Origin: an uncultured Sphingobacteriia bacterium
GTDB taxonomy: Bacteria > Bacteroidota > Bacteroidia > Chitinophagales > Chitinophagaceae
Assembly (NCBI GenBank): GCA_945957225.1
Contig: CAMFKK010000026.1
Span: 1-13,421, forward strand
Reading direction: 5' to 3'
Length of the DNA stretch: 13,421 bases
The notes under the pieces were generated by a model, which saw only the letters and a program-made list of their open reading frames with translations, was not told the DNA's origin and made no database searches. Made by a program: the position numbers and the translations under genes. The first letter of the stretch is position 1; the number at the start of each line of letters is the position of its first letter. Positions 13,041 through 13,421 of this stretch are shown piece by piece.

Positions 13041-13421
13041 TTATCTGGCTACGTTTACAGCTCTTTTTTCTCTAATAACGGTTACTTTAATCTGACCTGG
13101 ATAAGTCATTTCTGTCTGAATTTTCTGGGCTATTTCAAAGCTGAGCTTGTCGCTATCGCCATCTGTAACTTTCTCAGCCTCAACAATTACCCTCAATTCC
13201 CTACCAGCTTGAATAGCATAGGCTTTTTCTACGCCCTGATAGGCCATAGCCAGGTTTTCCAAGTCCTTGATCCTTTGTAAATATTGTTGCATGATCTCCC
13301 TTCTGGCTCCGGGTCTTGCACCACTAATGGCGTCACAGGCCTGGATAATAGGAGAAATCACATACTGCATTTCCATTTCATCGTGGTGAGCGCCTATGGC
13401 GTTAACTATAGATGGATGTTC
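13041..13421 (-). CDS. rny: Ribonuclease Y, C-terminal part (N-terminus off the window)
   Basis: RNase Y is a membrane-anchored endoribonuclease that starts mRNA decay. The frame stays open to the window edge, giving 126 C-terminal residues before the stop; the membrane anchor, coiled coil, KH domain and most of the HD domain are missing. Visible features are the end of the HD domain, with VNAIGAHHDEM, and the diagnostic block ACDAISGARPGARRE, followed by GVEKAYAIQAGRELRVIV, which closely resembles the C-terminus of Bacillus RNase Y. The first internal Met (13376) is not the start, because the conserved sequence continues upstream in frame. There is no clear terminator between it and rplS. 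Confidence 0.93.
   Translation of the reverse strand, partial: EHPSIVNAIGAHHDEMEMQYVISPIIQACDAISGARPGARREIMQQYLQRIKDLENLAMAYQGVEKAYAIQAGRELRVIVEAEKVTDGDSDKLSFEIAQKIQTEMTYPGQIKVTVIREKRAVNVAR

Noticed and set aside
13041..13376. Stand-alone 111-residue protein starting at 13376
   Set aside because: The frame continues upstream to the window edge with conserved RNase Y sequence (including the HH pair), so this is an internal Met of rny.
1..13421. Mobile elements, CRISPR arrays, tRNA or rRNA genes, defence systems
   Set aside because: No transposase, terminal repeats, regularly spaced repeats, or RNA-gene sequences were recognised; all genes are core functions and the gaps are short.

Overview
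This window is an ordinary, gene-dense chromosomal segment of a Bacteroidota bacterium, most likely in or near the Chitinophagaceae (family level is inference). Evidence for the phylum: at least six genes are preceded by the Bacteroidota -7 promoter box TAnnTTTG; Shine-Dalgarno sequences are mostly absent, with A-rich leaders instead; ATP synthase subunit a carries a signal peptide and a long periplasmic extension; and the homologues of Rel, PurA, PabB, MltD-like lytic transglycosylase and RNase Y look like those of that group. I see no insertion sequence, prophage, CRISPR array, tRNA or rRNA.

Layout. 1-2289 (minus): the Fo half of an F-type ATP synthase operon, read atpB-atpE-atpF-atpH, with atpH cut by the window edge. 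A strong hairpin plus T-tract lies between atpE and atpF. 2375-4192 (minus): an ABC exporter half-transporter with fused membrane and ATPase domains. 4247-6499 (plus): a bifunctional Rel/SpoT (p)ppGpp synthetase-hydrolase, divergent from the ABC gene across a very short promoter region. 6605-7867 (plus): purA. 7955-8401 (plus): an unrecognised protein made of alternating Lys-rich and Asp-rich blocks. 8410-9702 (plus): pabB, convergent with and overlapping the next gene by 4 bases at the stop codons. 9699-10769 (minus): a membrane-anchored lytic transglycosylase. 10810-12255 (minus): gatA, with a TTG start. 12282-12479 (minus): tatA. 12619-12969 (minus): rplS with its own promoter and terminator. 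13041-13421 (minus): the 3' end of rny (RNase Y).

How the genes relate. The left block makes the proton channel and stator of ATP synthase. Rel and PurA sit side by side, and in other bacteria the (p)ppGpp made by Rel inhibits PurA. PabB feeds folate synthesis, GatA corrects Gln-tRNA charging, TatA exports folded proteins, L19 is a ribosomal protein and RNase Y turns over mRNA. No gap exceeds 300 bases; all intergenic gaps are 8 to about 140 bases and mostly hold promoters or terminators.

No clear undescribed multi-gene system is present. The best leads are the terminator-like, possibly two-state RNA structure between atpE and atpF, the blocky Asp/Lys polyampholyte protein after purA, and several start-site and overlap details.
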